Source of the DNA: an uncultured SAR86 cluster bacterium
GTDB lineage: Bacteria; Pseudomonadota; Gammaproteobacteria; Magnimaribacterales; D2472
NCBI GenBank assembly: GCA_943789005.1
Contig: CALSSL010000003.1
Location: 131,408-167,262 of the forward strand
DNA: 35,855 bases
Direction of reading: 5' to 3'
Shown: positions 1 through 9,845 of the stretch, piece by piece
Layout: every line of letters starts with the position of its first letter
Position numbering within the stretch: the stretch's first letter is position 1
The notes under the pieces: generated by a model
What the model was told of the DNA's origin: nothing
What the model saw: the letters and a program-made list of their open reading frames with translations, nothing else
The model's database searches: none
Program-made: the position numbers and the translations under genes

Positions 1-253
1 TTGCTCTGACAGATCTTAAATCAACTCTTCTTTTGTCAATCCATATTTCATCATTAGCCGTGATAGCTATTAATATATTTCCTCTTTCATCTCTTACTGC
101 TGTTGCAGCATTAGGCCTGTTAACCTCAACACCTGTCTCTTTGACAAATGATGTGGTTACAATAAAAAAGATAAGCATGATAAATACGATATCTAACATT
201 GGTGTTATATCAATCGTGGACTCATCTCTTTCTTTATTTCTTCTTTTAATCAT
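1..253 (-). CDS. exbD: ExbD/TolR-family biopolymer transport protein, C-terminus cut by window edge
   Basis: This inner-membrane protein works with ExbB to harness the proton gradient and drive TonB. The start ATG (253-251) overlaps the ExbB stop as ATGA, and 84 codons are present before the edge. The N-terminus is basic (MIKRRNKERDE), followed by STIDITPMLDIVFIMLIFF. That is the ExbD hallmark: a short cytoplasmic tail and one membrane helix carrying the proton-handling Asp of the P-M-L-D motif. The start of the periplasmic domain follows, with VNRPNAATAV and an IAITANDEIWID strand. It is the fourth gene of the TonB2-type operon, and tonB itself would be expected beyond the left edge. TolR has a similar layout, but the DUF3450 and TtpC-like neighbours point to a TonB system and not to Tol-Pal. 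Confidence 0.93.
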   Translation of the reverse strand, partial: MIKRRNKERDESTIDITPMLDIVFIMLIFFIVTTSFVKETGVEVNRPNAATAVRDERGNILIAITANDEIWIDKRRVDLRSVRA

Positions 254-783
254 ATTTTAACTTGTTCGATTTCATATTTAATATCAAGTGAGGTTTTGTC
301 AATAGCGGATTTGATAGCTGTCAACATAAACAATCCGACTATTGAAATAAATAATCCTGTCATTGTTGGAAGAGTTGCTCTAGCTATACCAGAAGCCATT
401 GCTCTTGCATTACCAGTACCAGTAATAGCCATAATATCAAAAACCTCAATCATACCAGTAACAGTTCCAAGCAGACCTAAAAGTGGACATAATGCTATAA
501 GACCTTGAATTAAAAGGATGTTTTTGTTAGCTTTTAAATTAATTATTGAAATATTTTTAAGCTTAATCTTATTTATTAACCATTCATTAGAAGTGTTAGT
601 ATTTTTAATATCAGAATATGCCTCAGTTGTTAATTCATTCATTTCAGATATATAAAATATAACTCTCTCTATTAAAAGAGTTGTCATAATTATTGCTAAA
701 ACAAACAAGACTACTATCACAGGCCCGCCTCTATCAAAAAAATCTAAAATAGATGTAAATGGTAGGCCTAAATAATAAAACAT
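250..783 (-). CDS. exbB: MotA/TolQ/ExbB proton channel family protein (short ExbB of a TonB2 system)
   Basis: This 177-residue inner-membrane protein forms the proton channel with ExbD. It has a helix around residues 18-42 (VIVVLFVLAIIMTTLLIERV), then a cytoplasmic stretch, then two helices around 88-112 and 130-160. The conserved channel segment is readable: ALCPLLGLLGTVTGMIEVF, followed by a G-rich ARAMASGIARATLPTMTGL motif. The length is that of the compact ExbB found in TonB2 clusters, shorter than classical ExbB. Its ATG (783-781) shares one base with the stop of the upstream TtpC-like gene, and its stop overlaps the ExbD start by four bases, so translation is probably coupled. No internal promoter is visible. 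Assignment to the family is secure; the substrate served by the system is unknown. Confidence 0.95.
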   Translation of the reverse strand: MFYYLGLPFTSILDFFDRGGPVIVVLFVLAIIMTTLLIERVIFYISEMNELTTEAYSDIKNTNTSNEWLINKIKLKNISIINLKANKNILLIQGLIALCPLLGLLGTVTGMIEVFDIMAITGTGNARAMASGIARATLPTMTGLFISIVGLFMLTAIKSAIDKTSLDIKYEIEQVKI

Positions 784-2141
784 TACTTGACTGATGATGA
801 GGCTACATAACCAATAGCCTGCTCTTCATAAATTTGTGTTATAGCCCTGCTTCTAGAATCTAAAATATTATGAATAAATAAAAGAGGTACTGCTGCTATC
901 AGACCAAGCATGGTAGTCACTAGGGCTTGTGATATCCCTCCAGCCATTAATTTAGGATCGCCTGTCCCGAACAGTGTAATAGCTTGGAAAGTCTCAATCA
1001 TACCTATAACAGTTCCAAGAAGTCCAAGCAAAGGTGCAACTGCAGCTAATAATTTTATAATGCTTAAATTCTTTTCAAGTGCCGGAGCAGCTCTTGCTAA
1101 CACATCTTCTAATTGTGCCTCTAACTCCTCTGGATTATCACCTTTGTATTTAGAATAGATAGTATTTAATTTCCCAAGAGTTGATGATTCTGAATAGTTT
1201 CCAGTATTAAGTTCGTTATCAACTGTTTGTGATTCTTTTCTTAAGAATAAAAATTGAAGAACGCCCATGGCAATTCCTAAGGCAAGGATAATAAGTATTA
1301 TATAACCCACAAAACCACCCTGATTTATTCTTTCAAAAAATCCAGCTCTATCTATTAACTTAGTCAATAAAGATCCTCTAGTTGGATCAATAAATACTTC
1401 TCTATATTCAATATCATTGTTTTGAAGCTTTCTTGCTGATCTTCTTATAGAACCTTCAGGTTGTTTAGCTAGATACTCAAGTACGTTTTGCTCACTTACC
1501 AGATTTAAATAATCACCATCAGATACAGAATTAAATACACCAATACGAATAATATCTCTATTAACTAATTCACCTGACTTAGAAAGAATATCAGTATTAT
1601 AATTTTTAACTTTTCCGCTTTGGTTGAGTTCATTTAAAATTTCATACCATAGTCTTTCAAGCTCAGCACTTGTAGGAAGATCTAAACTTTTTCTTTCAGC
1701 AAGATCACCTAAAAATTCAATCCTTTCAGGATATTCGATATTAGTTAGTGAAAGAGCAAACTGTCCTTTTGACTCTCCGGCTGTCTGTCTAACGATTCCA
1801 AACAACTCTCCAAAAGAACCTAGCTTTAAAGTTAATTGCTCTTCAAGATCTGATAAAGTTGCATCATTATCTTCATATTGTTTTGTAAGTATTTCACTTC
1901 TATTTTCTTCATTAGTAAGCCTTACCTTCATTTGATTTAGGAGGCTCTGTTGTTTGTTTTTATCAGATAAAAATCTATTTAATCTCGCTCTATCTTCTTT
2001 AGCTCTAATTGAAGCGGTAGTTTTTACGGACTCAACAAGTAAATCTAAATCAGTAATAACTGGTGTAGATATTTCATTAGATTCTTCTTGGGCTAATAGA
2101 CCCAAAACTAAAAAAGGTAATATAAAAAATTTTTTATTCAT
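783..2141 (-). CDS. TtpC-like MotA/TolQ/ExbB protein with long periplasmic N-terminal domain
   Basis: This 452-residue protein resembles the extra ExbB-like component (TtpC) of Vibrio-type TonB2 systems, which is needed for TonB2-dependent uptake. It begins with a signal peptide (MNKKFFILPFLVLGLLAQEE). A charged, coiled-coil-prone region follows at about 50-110, then a periplasmic domain to about 270. A membrane helix lies at about 278-300 (GYIILIILALGIAMGVLQFLF). The C-terminal ExbB domain spans about 345-445, with LLAAVAPLLGLLGTVIGMIETF and the second G-rich motif MAGGISQALVTTMLGL. It overlaps the upstream DUF3450 gene by eight bases and touches exbB by one base, so the four genes form one operon. 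The ExbB domain is certain; the TtpC role is inferred from the fused N-terminal domain and the gene order. Confidence 0.92.
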   Translation of the reverse strand: MNKKFFILPFLVLGLLAQEESNEISTPVITDLDLLVESVKTTASIRAKEDRARLNRFLSDKNKQQSLLNQMKVRLTNEENRSEILTKQYEDNDATLSDLEEQLTLKLGSFGELFGIVRQTAGESKGQFALSLTNIEYPERIEFLGDLAERKSLDLPTSAELERLWYEILNELNQSGKVKNYNTDILSKSGELVNRDIIRIGVFNSVSDGDYLNLVSEQNVLEYLAKQPEGSIRRSARKLQNNDIEYREVFIDPTRGSLLTKLIDRAGFFERINQGGFVGYIILIILALGIAMGVLQFLFLRKESQTVDNELNTGNYSESSTLGKLNTIYSKYKGDNPEELEAQLEDVLARAAPALEKNLSIIKLLAAVAPLLGLLGTVIGMIETFQAITLFGTGDPKLMAGGISQALVTTMLGLIAAVPLLFIHNILDSRSRAITQIYEEQAIGYVASSSVK

Positions 2142-2898
2142 TAGTATCTCTGTAAACTGGTATTTTTATTAATGCAGGTGGAGCTTGCTTGCTAGCAACC
2201 TTTAAAGCATCTGCTGTTGATCTTTTAATAGATGACGTAGATTTCTCCCAAGATGAAGAATTGGTATCCCAATAACCACCCTTACTTCCATCAACAGTTA
2301 AGTAAGTTAAAGCAACTCTTCCAATTCTAAGAAAATCAGCACTTGTTTCCACGTTATTGATTGTTATGTTGTCTCTATATGATTCTATAGTTCTTCCATA
2401 CTCTAGTTCTGTTTTGTATGCTTCTATAATAAGTCTAAATTTTTCAGAAGTGGAGACATCCCCTCTATCCATAGTAACTTTAAGATTATCAACTCTCGAT
2501 GTTCTTTCGTTTAGCAAGAATGGTAAATCTAACTGTATGAAGTTTTCAAGACCGTCTATCATTCTCAACATAAAGGGAACAATCCTTTGATTAGTTTTGT
2601 CCAGTTCATCTATTTTTAAAATAATATTTTCTATCTCATTAATTTGAGAATTAATAATTTTTTGAACTTGATCATTGTATAGCTTCAATGACTCGTATTC
2701 TTTAGTTGTTGACTGATAATCAGCTAATAAAATTCTAGTCTGCTCATCAAGCCTAACTATCTGTTCTTGGGTAAGACCTGACTTTTCTATACTTGATGTT
2801 GATAAATTAATTGAATCTAAAACTAGATTAGAATCTTTCGTATTTTCTTGAGCGAAAATAGGCAGGCAGATAACTGCCATAATATATATATATTTCAT
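2134..2898 (-). CDS. DUF3450-family periplasmic coiled-coil protein of the TonB2 operon
   Basis: This 254-residue exported protein has a signal peptide (MKYIYIMAVICLPIFAQEN) and a long helical, coiled-coil-prone segment at about 40-100 (EQIVRLDEQTRILLADYQST and after). A conserved compact domain follows, with IVPFMLRMIDGLENFIQLDLPF, LNERTSRVDNLK and DFLRIGRVALTYLT. This pattern matches DUF3450, a family regularly encoded immediately before a TtpC-like ExbB, ExbB and ExbD. The exact biochemical role is not established; a periplasmic partner of the TonB2 complex is the usual inference. It is the first gene of the operon. No good ribosome binding site precedes the ATG: the only GGAGG nearby lies in the terminator hairpin, too far upstream. 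Confidence 0.88.
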   Translation of the reverse strand: MKYIYIMAVICLPIFAQENTKDSNLVLDSINLSTSSIEKSGLTQEQIVRLDEQTRILLADYQSTTKEYESLKLYNDQVQKIINSQINEIENIILKIDELDKTNQRIVPFMLRMIDGLENFIQLDLPFLLNERTSRVDNLKVTMDRGDVSTSEKFRLIIEAYKTELEYGRTIESYRDNITINNVETSADFLRIGRVALTYLTVDGSKGGYWDTNSSSWEKSTSSIKRSTADALKVASKQAPPALIKIPVYRDTNE

Positions 2899-2914
2899 AG
2901 CGATATTTTAAAGT

Positions 2915-2940
2915 AAAAAGGAGGCAAAAGCCTCCTTTTT
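2915..2940 (-). terminator. Rho-independent terminator after the TonB receptor
   Basis: A stem of GGAGGC paired with GCCTCC around a four-base loop is flanked by A-runs on one side and T-runs on the other, so it reads as a terminator in both directions. It lies 16 bases downstream of the receptor stop (minus sense) and 16 bases before the ATG of the DUF3450 gene. It probably ends the receptor transcript, perhaps with read-through into the TonB2 operon, for which no separate promoter can be placed in the 57-base gap. Confidence 0.85.
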
Positions 2941-2955
2941 AATTAATTTAATTTT

Positions 2956-5900
2956 CTAGAATCTTAACTGATAGGTTAAGAAGGCTTGTGGGCCAAATCT
3001 AGGATATCTAAATGAGTTAAATCCATATGGGTAGAATGAGCTACCTGTATCATATGCAAGATCAGTATCAGGAATTGCATCAAACACGTTCGTTATTGTT
3101 AAGGATACAAATGACTCTGGTGTTATGTCATACCCAACAGCAATATTGGTATCAAAGTATGGACTCATAGTTTTTCCATAATAACCTTCCATGTGACCCA
3201 CTCTAAGTACTGATGTGCTAGCTGACCAGTCACCTCTAGTCCAACCCAATCTCATTGATTGTCTTGATCTAGGTGTATAAAGGCTGTTCATGTAACTTAC
3301 TAATGGATCTCCAATATCTTCAGCATATTTCAGATCAATCTGATTAGTATTTACTATTGAGAATGAGAAATCACCTAATGCATCAGTTACCCAGCTATAG
3401 CTTATAGATGTATCAACACCTATAAACTCTTGTCCAGCGATGTTAACAGGAGTTTCATATAGTGCAGTGATAGACCCTTCTGCAAGAACGTTATCATACG
3501 CCTCAGGAGCAAAGTCTTTACCTCCCCTTACAATAGATGCGTAAACTTGCTGACAATATGAATCTGGATAAACAACAGGACCAGCGCTAGTGTCGCCAGC
3601 TGCTTGAGCTCTACAAATAGCTTCATCTTGAACAATAGTTGTTAAAGACTTAGTAGATACGATATCACCTAATTTAATATGGAAAGCGTCTAATGTTACA
3701 ACCAATCTATCAGCTGGTTCCCATACAAAACCTACGGAGTATGAATCACCTTCTTCTTCTTTAAGATTTAAGTTACCTGTTGTAACACCATCAATATTTA
3801 TAATTCCATAACCAGGAGTTGCTAAACCACAACCTTCACCAGAAACACCCCAATCACCAGATGCATAACACTGATAGTAGTCTGTTTGAGATGTATAGAA
3901 TCTTCTTTCGCCAACAAATGAATACGGTAAATCTGGAGCTTTAAATGACTCAGACCATGATCCTCTCATTAGGAAATTATCACGAGGTCTCCATTCAAAT
4001 GAAGCACCCATAGTTCTTCTATCAACATTAACTTTAGAGCTATCATATTCATCTATTCTGGTTGAAAGGTTTACTAAGAAAGTTTCAGTAACAGGGATGG
4101 AGAATTCAACACCAAAAGCTGTTCTATCTCTTTCTCCGCCACCATCAACACCACCAATACCCCAAAGCTTTCCTTCTTTGTTTAATGGACTTAGTTGAAC
4201 GTCATAACCTTTTGTTTGATGCTCATAAACAGCAGCAAAACCTAAAGGGCCATATGGTAATTGCATAATGTCACCAGTAATAGATGCTTGATATAATTCA
4301 GAGAATGCATCTGCAGGTTCAACATTATCAACTCTTAAGGCTTCAAGCTCTGCACTTGATTGAGTTGTTAAGTACCAATCCCAATTATAACAGTTTGGTT
4401 GGTTATAATATGCTGCATAATCATACACACCAGACTATCCCAGAAGTCTGTTATTCAGTCGCATAATCAGTTCCTCACCATTTGATGGATCACCATCAAG
4501 CAAATCAGCAGAATCTAGCACACAAGGGTTACCTGCACCATCAACTCCACCAATATTGTGAATCTTGTCAAACAAAGCAGAAGCTAGGAAAGTTTCTGCC
4601 TGTTGAGACAACATCATAAGTATTATCGGTATATGAAATATCCCACTCGTAACCATTAGATAAAACACCTCTTGCGCCGATATCAAAAGTAGTTGTTTCC
4701 TCTTCGTAACTTGTTCCTCTGACTGCATTAGAAAATATTTTTTGTATTCTAAAATCCATCATAGAAGCAGCTGCACCAGCATTTGGCTGACCTGCTGGAC
4801 AACATGTATGAGTTCCACCTCAGAATATCATACCACCATATTTTTGAGGTCCTGCAACCCATACAAATGGTGTAAATAAGTTGTCTAAAGTTCCAGCAGT
4901 ATCTGTTTCTAAGTGAACAACTTTTGCGTATAACTCAACCTTATCATTTAACTCATATACACCTGATAAATATACAGATGCTCTTTTTCTTTCATTTGTT
5001 AAAGTACCGTTGGAGCTGCTATCAAATCCACAATATGAACCATAGTATGTACTGCGCATATGCGCTATGCTGCTCTGGAGTAGCAAGTGTATATCCTGGA
5101 TCAGCTTCAGAACATAGCATATCAAGAGGAGCTGGTCCTCCAGCTGCGTTCCAATCATATATTGTACCTAAATTACCAGTTTCTGGGCTTCATGTGAAGC
5201 CCGTAGTAAATAGTATCTCTAATTAATAAGACCTCTGCTCGGTATTGGAACGACTCTACTTGAGTCTTCAAATGAGTCATGCTCACTTCTACTTTGAATT
5301 GGAACTGGTTGTTCATCTCTGTATTCAAGAGCATATGTGTATGAAAGTCTGTCAGTAAAGCCACCGCCTGCAAATTCGAAGTTTACAGTCTCACCACCAG
5401 TGCCTGACCCTACGCCACCACCAACTTGAACTCTAAAAGTTTTATCTTCCAAGACCGTCTACTAGGATGATGTTAACAACACCAGCAACAGCGTCTGATC
5501 CATAAATAGATGATGCGCCTGATGTTAGCACCTCAATTCTATCAACAGCAGCTAATGGGATTGCTGCATAGTTGAAATGACGCTGACTCACCATTATATG
5601 GGAAGGGATAATCAGCAGTTCTCTTTACCGTTAACAAGAACCAAAGTTCTACCTGGACCAAAGTCTCTCAAGGTTAATTGGTTGTAATGATCCGTTAAAA
5701 CCAGCTTGGAAGTTTTCACCATTAACACTACCAGTATTCTGAGTTAGATTACTGACTGCGTCATAAACGGTTTGAAAGCCTTGGGCTTCTATATCAGACC
5801 TTGTAATTGTTATGAGAGGTGTAGCACCTTCTATGTCAGTTCTTTTAATCCTAGAACCTGTAACACTTACTTTACCTAGCTCTTGAACACCCTCTTCAGA

Positions 5901-6080
5901 TGATGAGCTATCATTAGCAACTTCCGTCTGTGTAACTACTTGCTCTGTAGATGATGTTGCAACATCAGCAGAAGAATCTGCCACCTCAGGAGTAGAAGAA
6001 ACTTCTTCACCTGGATTATCAGCGTACAAGTTGCCAAAAGACAAAATCGCAGTTAAAAATAATATTCTTTTGTTTAACAT
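2956..6080 (-). pseudogene. TonB-dependent outer-membrane receptor with multiple frameshifts
   Basis: This was an outer-membrane gated porin energised by the TonB2 system next door. The start at 6080 gives a signal peptide (MLNKRILFLTAILSFGNLYA), then a Ser/Thr/Glu-rich stretch and a plug domain with ELGKVSVTGSRIKRTDIEGA and VYDAVSNLTQNTG. The intact frame from 4428 to 2956 holds the last 490 residues of the barrel and ends FLTYQLRF, the usual aromatic C-terminus. Between about 4430 and 5690 the frame changes repeatedly, yet conserved receptor sequence continues: [18 protein letters not shown] is recovered by removing one extra G at each of two sites near 5670 and 5624, then [26 protein letters not shown], then VQVGGGVGSG. 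An in-frame stop is also seen at 4435-4437. The gene is either decayed or carries sequencing indels. The substrate is unknown; a good AGGGGA ribosome site precedes the ATG. Confidence 0.9.
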
Positions 6081-6122
6081 AATAAATCCCCTTTATTAAA
6101 TGTTTATCTTTGTATTTATTAA

Positions 6123-6157
6123 ATTATATACAAAGTGTTAGGCGCATTAATACGCAT
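6123..6157 (-). promoter_or_regulatory. Possible promoter/operator of the TonB receptor
   Basis: On the minus strand a TATAAT (6128-6123) lies about 40 bases upstream of the receptor ATG. No good -35 hexamer is found at 16-18 bases. Just upstream, at 6143-6157, the pentamer CGCAT occurs twice with a ten-base period, within a near-palindrome centred on ATTAAT. One helical turn between repeats suggests an activator or repressor site. The rest of 6081-6270 is AT-rich with nothing else recognisable. Confidence 0.35.
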
Positions 6158-6270
6158 TTATATAGGAAGAATACATACATAGCCATTCATTGTAAATAGT
6201 TTATTATTTATATTTAATTTTTTAGATTTAACACATATTTTGTTTAATTTAATTATATTGTAAAGCAGAC

Positions 6271-6298
6271 TTGACATTCAGATAATGAGTTATATATT
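6271..6298 (+). promoter_or_regulatory. Sigma70-type promoter of the S9 peptidase
   Basis: A perfect -35 TTGACA (6271-6276) is followed after 16 bases by TATATT (6293-6298), five of six matches to the -10 consensus. The site is 39 bases before the chosen ATG of the peptidase gene, with an AAAGG ribosome site in between. Confidence 0.65.
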
Positions 6299-6337
6299 GT
6301 GATAATTCAAATATTACAATTTAATAAAGGTTTAATT

Positions 6338-8422
6338 ATGAAAAAGGTTTTTCAAAAGTTAGTTATTTCAAATTTATTCATCGCATTTTCTTTGTTTATC
6401 ATGCCCTTTGATGCTATTGCTGATACTTCTTTAGTACCAATTGAAAAATTAGTTTGCTATGGAAAAGGTACCTCTCAAGCCTTATCTCCATCCGGTAAAT
6501 ATTATGCAGCTATGGTATCGGTTGAAAAAAATGTTTGTGATATTGAAGAGGAATCTGATCAAGATGCTATTAAGTCAAAAAGAGTTCTCGTAGTTACAGA
6601 TCTTGCAACAATGACTCCCAAAATTATATCAGGCACAACAGCAGGGTCAGCAGTTAGTAGTTTTAGTTGGTTAAATGATGAAACGCTTTTAGTATCAAGA
6701 GATGGAAGAGCAAGCTTAGATTCAGCAAGTTTATATACCGTAGACAGAGATGGCACTAATTCAAAATTATTAATTGCAGCTAAGACATTTCCAAATAAAG
6801 CTGGTCTTCAAGTCCCTTTCCTTTATGCAATTTATCCAAAATATCCTGATAAAATTTTAATTACTCTTAATAGAAATAGTAACTACAGAGAATTTAGAGA
6901 CCTGTATTGGTTGGACATCAATACAAAAAGAACAGAGTTAGTTGCAAGAGTTCCAACGATTAAGAATGAATCAGTTACAAATTGGCTTTTAGATTGGGAT
7001 GGAAATCCTAAAGGTTTTGGTACCTATACTATGGAAGGACCTGACATGGGTTTGGTTACCTCTTACTATAAATATAATAAAAACGGTGATCATACAAAAC
7101 TTGGGAGTTGCAGACACCAAGAAGCATGTTTTGTTCCGGTTGCATTTGATATAGATAACAAGACTGTATTAGGTGTGGGACAGGCTGTTAAAAAAGATGG
7201 CTCAATTGTAAGTGAAACAGATACGAATGCTTTGTGGGCAATGGATTATGAAACAGAAGAATATGTTGAGATGATTTATCATGATCCTGATTTTGATATC
7301 TCAAGCCCCCTTCAAGGCGATAGTAATCTTAATTTATGGTTTGATAAAACTGGAGAAAATCTTTTTGGTTTTTCATATCAAGCTGATAAGCCTGTTGATA
7401 TTTTCTTTGATGGGTATTTCCAATCCGTAGTTAAGTCACTAGAAGGTGCTTTTCCAGGTGAAAGAGTATCTCTTGCAGATTGGAGTCAAGATTTGACAAA
7501 GTTTTTAGTGAATACAAGGAGTGACACTAATCCTGGAGCATCTTATATGTTTGATATCTCAAAAGGGTCTCTATCATTAATTGCTGATTATGCTCCTTGG
7601 ATGAAAGATTATAAGCTGGCAAAAATGAAGCCATTTACATACACAGCAAGAGATGGCCTTAAATTACATGGCTATATAACACTTCCGGCAAACTATAAAA
7701 AAGGTACAAAAATTCCTTTTATATTGCATCCTCATGGTGGACCAAATGCAAGAGATTATTGGGGGTACAATCCTGAAGTTCAATTCTATGCATCTAGAGG
7801 ATATGGAGTTATACAGCCTAATTATAGAGGATCAACAGGACATGGAAGAAAAGAGATGATTCTTGCTAACCATGAAATGGGTAAAACAATGCAAACAGAT
7901 AAGTATGATGCATTGATGTGGGCTAACGAGCAAGGATACGTTGATATGGATAATACATGTATTTCAGGAGCAAGTTATGGTGGTTATGCTGCTATGCATG
8001 CTGCAACTAAAGAGCCTGACATGTTTAAGTGCATTATTACTTATGTTGGAACTTTTGATTTAACTTCAAAAGATTTAAGAGGTTTGATGTGGAGTAAAGC
8101 TGGAATGCCTATGGAATATATTGAAAAAGGTAATCCTGATATACCTGAAGACTATAAAAATCTATATGAAAATAGTCCTATCTTTTTTGTACAAAACGTT
8201 AATGACCCTGTTCTTATAATCACGGGTAGACAGGATGCTCAGGTCAGATATCAAGAAACAGTTGATATGGTGGCTGAACTTCAAAGATATGGGAAAGATT
8301 ATGAATACATAATCAAAGGCGATGAAGGTCACGGATTTAGGAGCGAGGTTGCAAGACTTGCCCTCTATCAAGATTATGAAAAATTTCTATCTAAACATTT
8401 GGAAAATAATTCTAAAAACTAG
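6338..8422 (+). CDS. Exported S9 (prolyl oligopeptidase) family peptidase
   Basis: This serine peptidase of 694 residues probably cleaves peptides in the periplasm or at the cell surface. The start at 6338 was preferred to an in-frame ATG at 6299 because AAAGG lies eight bases upstream and a clean signal peptide begins there ([17 protein letters not shown], cleavage near DAIA). The N-terminal half is the beta-propeller-like region (about 40-410) with [10 protein letters not shown] and [13 protein letters not shown] strands. The alpha/beta hydrolase domain follows, with [12 protein letters not shown] and YRGSTGHG for the oxyanion region. The catalytic triad is Ser546 in GASYGGYAA, Asp633 in GRQDAQV and His665 in GDEGHGF. 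The gene is intact and overlaps the convergent gcdH by 11 bases. It might act on peptides taken up through the adjacent receptor, but that is only suggested by position. Confidence 0.94.
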   Translation: MKKVFQKLVISNLFIAFSLFIMPFDAIADTSLVPIEKLVCYGKGTSQALSPSGKYYAAMVSVEKNVCDIEEESDQDAIKSKRVLVVTDLATMTPKIISGTTAGSAVSSFSWLNDETLLVSRDGRASLDSASLYTVDRDGTNSKLLIAAKTFPNKAGLQVPFLYAIYPKYPDKILITLNRNSNYREFRDLYWLDINTKRTELVARVPTIKNESVTNWLLDWDGNPKGFGTYTMEGPDMGLVTSYYKYNKNGDHTKLGSCRHQEACFVPVAFDIDNKTVLGVGQAVKKDGSIVSETDTNALWAMDYETEEYVEMIYHDPDFDISSPLQGDSNLNLWFDKTGENLFGFSYQADKPVDIFFDGYFQSVVKSLEGAFPGERVSLADWSQDLTKFLVNTRSDTNPGASYMFDISKGSLSLIADYAPWMKDYKLAKMKPFTYTARDGLKLHGYITLPANYKKGTKIPFILHPHGGPNARDYWGYNPEVQFYASRGYGVIQPNYRGSTGHGRKEMILANHEMGKTMQTDKYDALMWANEQGYVDMDNTCISGASYGGYAAMHAATKEPDMFKCIITYVGTFDLTSKDLRGLMWSKAGMPMEYIEKGNPDIPEDYKNLYENSPIFFVQNVNDPVLIITGRQDAQVRYQETVDMVAELQRYGKDYEYIIKGDEGHGFRSEVARLALYQDYEKFLSKHLENNSKN

Positions 8423-9569
8423 AAATAGAAGTTTGTTTTTGACCTAATATGAGGGCGTGAATATCACTTGTGCCCTCATAAGTATTAACAGCTTCAAGAT
8501 TCATACTATGTCTTATTATGTGGTATTCATCTGCGATACCATTTCCCCCATGCATGTCTCTAGCATCTCTTGCAATATCTAAAGCCTTTTGACAATTATT
8601 TCTTTTTACTAGTGAAATCATTTCCGGTTTCATTTGCCCTTTATCTATGAGCCGACCAACTCTTAAAACAGTTTGAAGGCCCAGAGTAATTTCGGTTTGC
8701 ATATCTGCCAATTTTTTTTGAATAAGTTGTTTCGAAGCTAAGGGTTTATCAAACTGCGATCTAGCAAGAACATATTCAAGACTAGCATTCCAACAAAATT
8801 CTGCTGCTCCCAAGGAACCCCAAGCAATTCCGTAACGTGCCATATTAAGACAGGAGAATGGACCTTTAAAACTCTGAACTTCAGGAAGCATTTTATCCTC
8901 AGGAACAAATACATCATCTAAGAAAATTTGACCAGTGGTAGATGCTCTTAAAGAAAATTTACCTTCTAAGATCGGTGTACTTAAACCTTTTGATTCTCTG
9001 TCAACAATAAAACCTCTTAATACACCCTGCTCATCTTTGGCCCAAATTATTAAAACATCTGCAATAGGTGAATTAGTTATCCAAGTTTTAGATCCGTTTA
9101 AAATAAAGCCATTAGAGGTAGTTTTTGCATTGGTTTTCATTGATGAAGGATCTGAGCCTGCATCTGGTTCTGTTAATCCAAAGCATCCAATTAAATTGCC
9201 CTTGGCCATTTCGGGTAAATAATAATTCTTTTGTTCTTCTGAACCAAATTTATAGATAGCATGCATTGCTAAAGAGGTTTGAACGCTGTAAGCAGATCTA
9301 TAGCTTGAATCAACTCTTTCAATCTCTCTGGCAATTAAACCATATGAGACATAATTAACACCGGCACATCCATAACCTTCGATTGGCGCTCCTAAAAAGC
9401 CCATCTCGCCCATCTCTTTGTATATATTTTTATCAAAAATTTCATTTCTATTAGCTTCAAGTATTCTTGGCATAAGGTCTGATTGACAATAATCTCTGGC
9501 AGTTTTTTGGATACTCAGCTCTTCCTCGGATAGTTGGTTATCAAATAATAAAATGTCTTGTATTTTCAT
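8412..9569 (-). CDS. gcdH: Glutaryl-CoA dehydrogenase
   Basis: This 385-residue FAD enzyme of the acyl-CoA dehydrogenase family oxidises and decarboxylates glutaryl-CoA to crotonyl-CoA in lysine and tryptophan breakdown. The family motifs are in place: [17 protein letters not shown] (flavin and substrate loop, about 135-150), GSKTWITNS, and [16 protein letters not shown] near the C-terminus. The catalytic base is Glu365 in [15 protein letters not shown]. Arg91 in [11 protein letters not shown] is the residue that distinguishes glutaryl-CoA dehydrogenases from other members, since it binds the distal carboxylate. The gene begins four bases after the stop of the small Smr-like gene, so the two are probably cotranscribed. 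Its 3' end overlaps the convergent peptidase gene. It is cytoplasmic and appears complete. Confidence 0.95.
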   Translation of the reverse strand: MKIQDILLFDNQLSEEELSIQKTARDYCQSDLMPRILEANRNEIFDKNIYKEMGEMGFLGAPIEGYGCAGVNYVSYGLIAREIERVDSSYRSAYSVQTSLAMHAIYKFGSEEQKNYYLPEMAKGNLIGCFGLTEPDAGSDPSSMKTNAKTTSNGFILNGSKTWITNSPIADVLIIWAKDEQGVLRGFIVDRESKGLSTPILEGKFSLRASTTGQIFLDDVFVPEDKMLPEVQSFKGPFSCLNMARYGIAWGSLGAAEFCWNASLEYVLARSQFDKPLASKQLIQKKLADMQTEITLGLQTVLRVGRLIDKGQMKPEMISLVKRNNCQKALDIARDARDMHGGNGIADEYHIIRHSMNLEAVNTYEGTSDIHALILGQKQTSISSF

Positions 9570-9573
9570 AATG

Positions 9574-9807
9574 TTATATTCTCTCTATTCTAATAATACC
9601 AAACCTTGGAGAAGAATATATAAAAGAGTTCTTTTCTAATTCTTTACAAACAAGATTAATCATTTGATTGCTATTGCCGCAAATGATTATTAAAGGTAAC
9701 TTATCTTGATATCTTAAAATAAAATCTAGCACTAATGGCGAAACCTCAAAATGCTTCTCGCCGTGCAAATCTAGATGAGTTATACCCCTTTCTTCAAAAA
9801 CAATCAT
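9574..9807 (-). CDS. Small Smr-like domain protein
   Basis: This short protein of 77 residues resembles a minimal Smr domain. It has the THLDLHG motif at 10-16 (the LDxHG signature), a central IIICGNSN strand-turn in the place of the usual HGxG turn, and a C-terminal [13 protein letters not shown] strand. Smr domains occur in MutS2 and in free-standing nucleases acting on nucleic acids. The conserved second motif is divergent here, so nuclease activity is uncertain. It lies four bases upstream of gcdH in the same orientation, and 38 bases from the divergent tdk gene. No functional link with gcdH is known to me; the pairing may only reflect compaction. Confidence 0.65.
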   Translation of the reverse strand: MIVFEERGITHLDLHGEKHFEVSPLVLDFILRYQDKLPLIIICGNSNQMINLVCKELEKNSFIYSSPRFGIIRIERI

Positions 9808-9845
9808 GAACTATTATTACTTACTTACAATCGAAATTAAAATTT

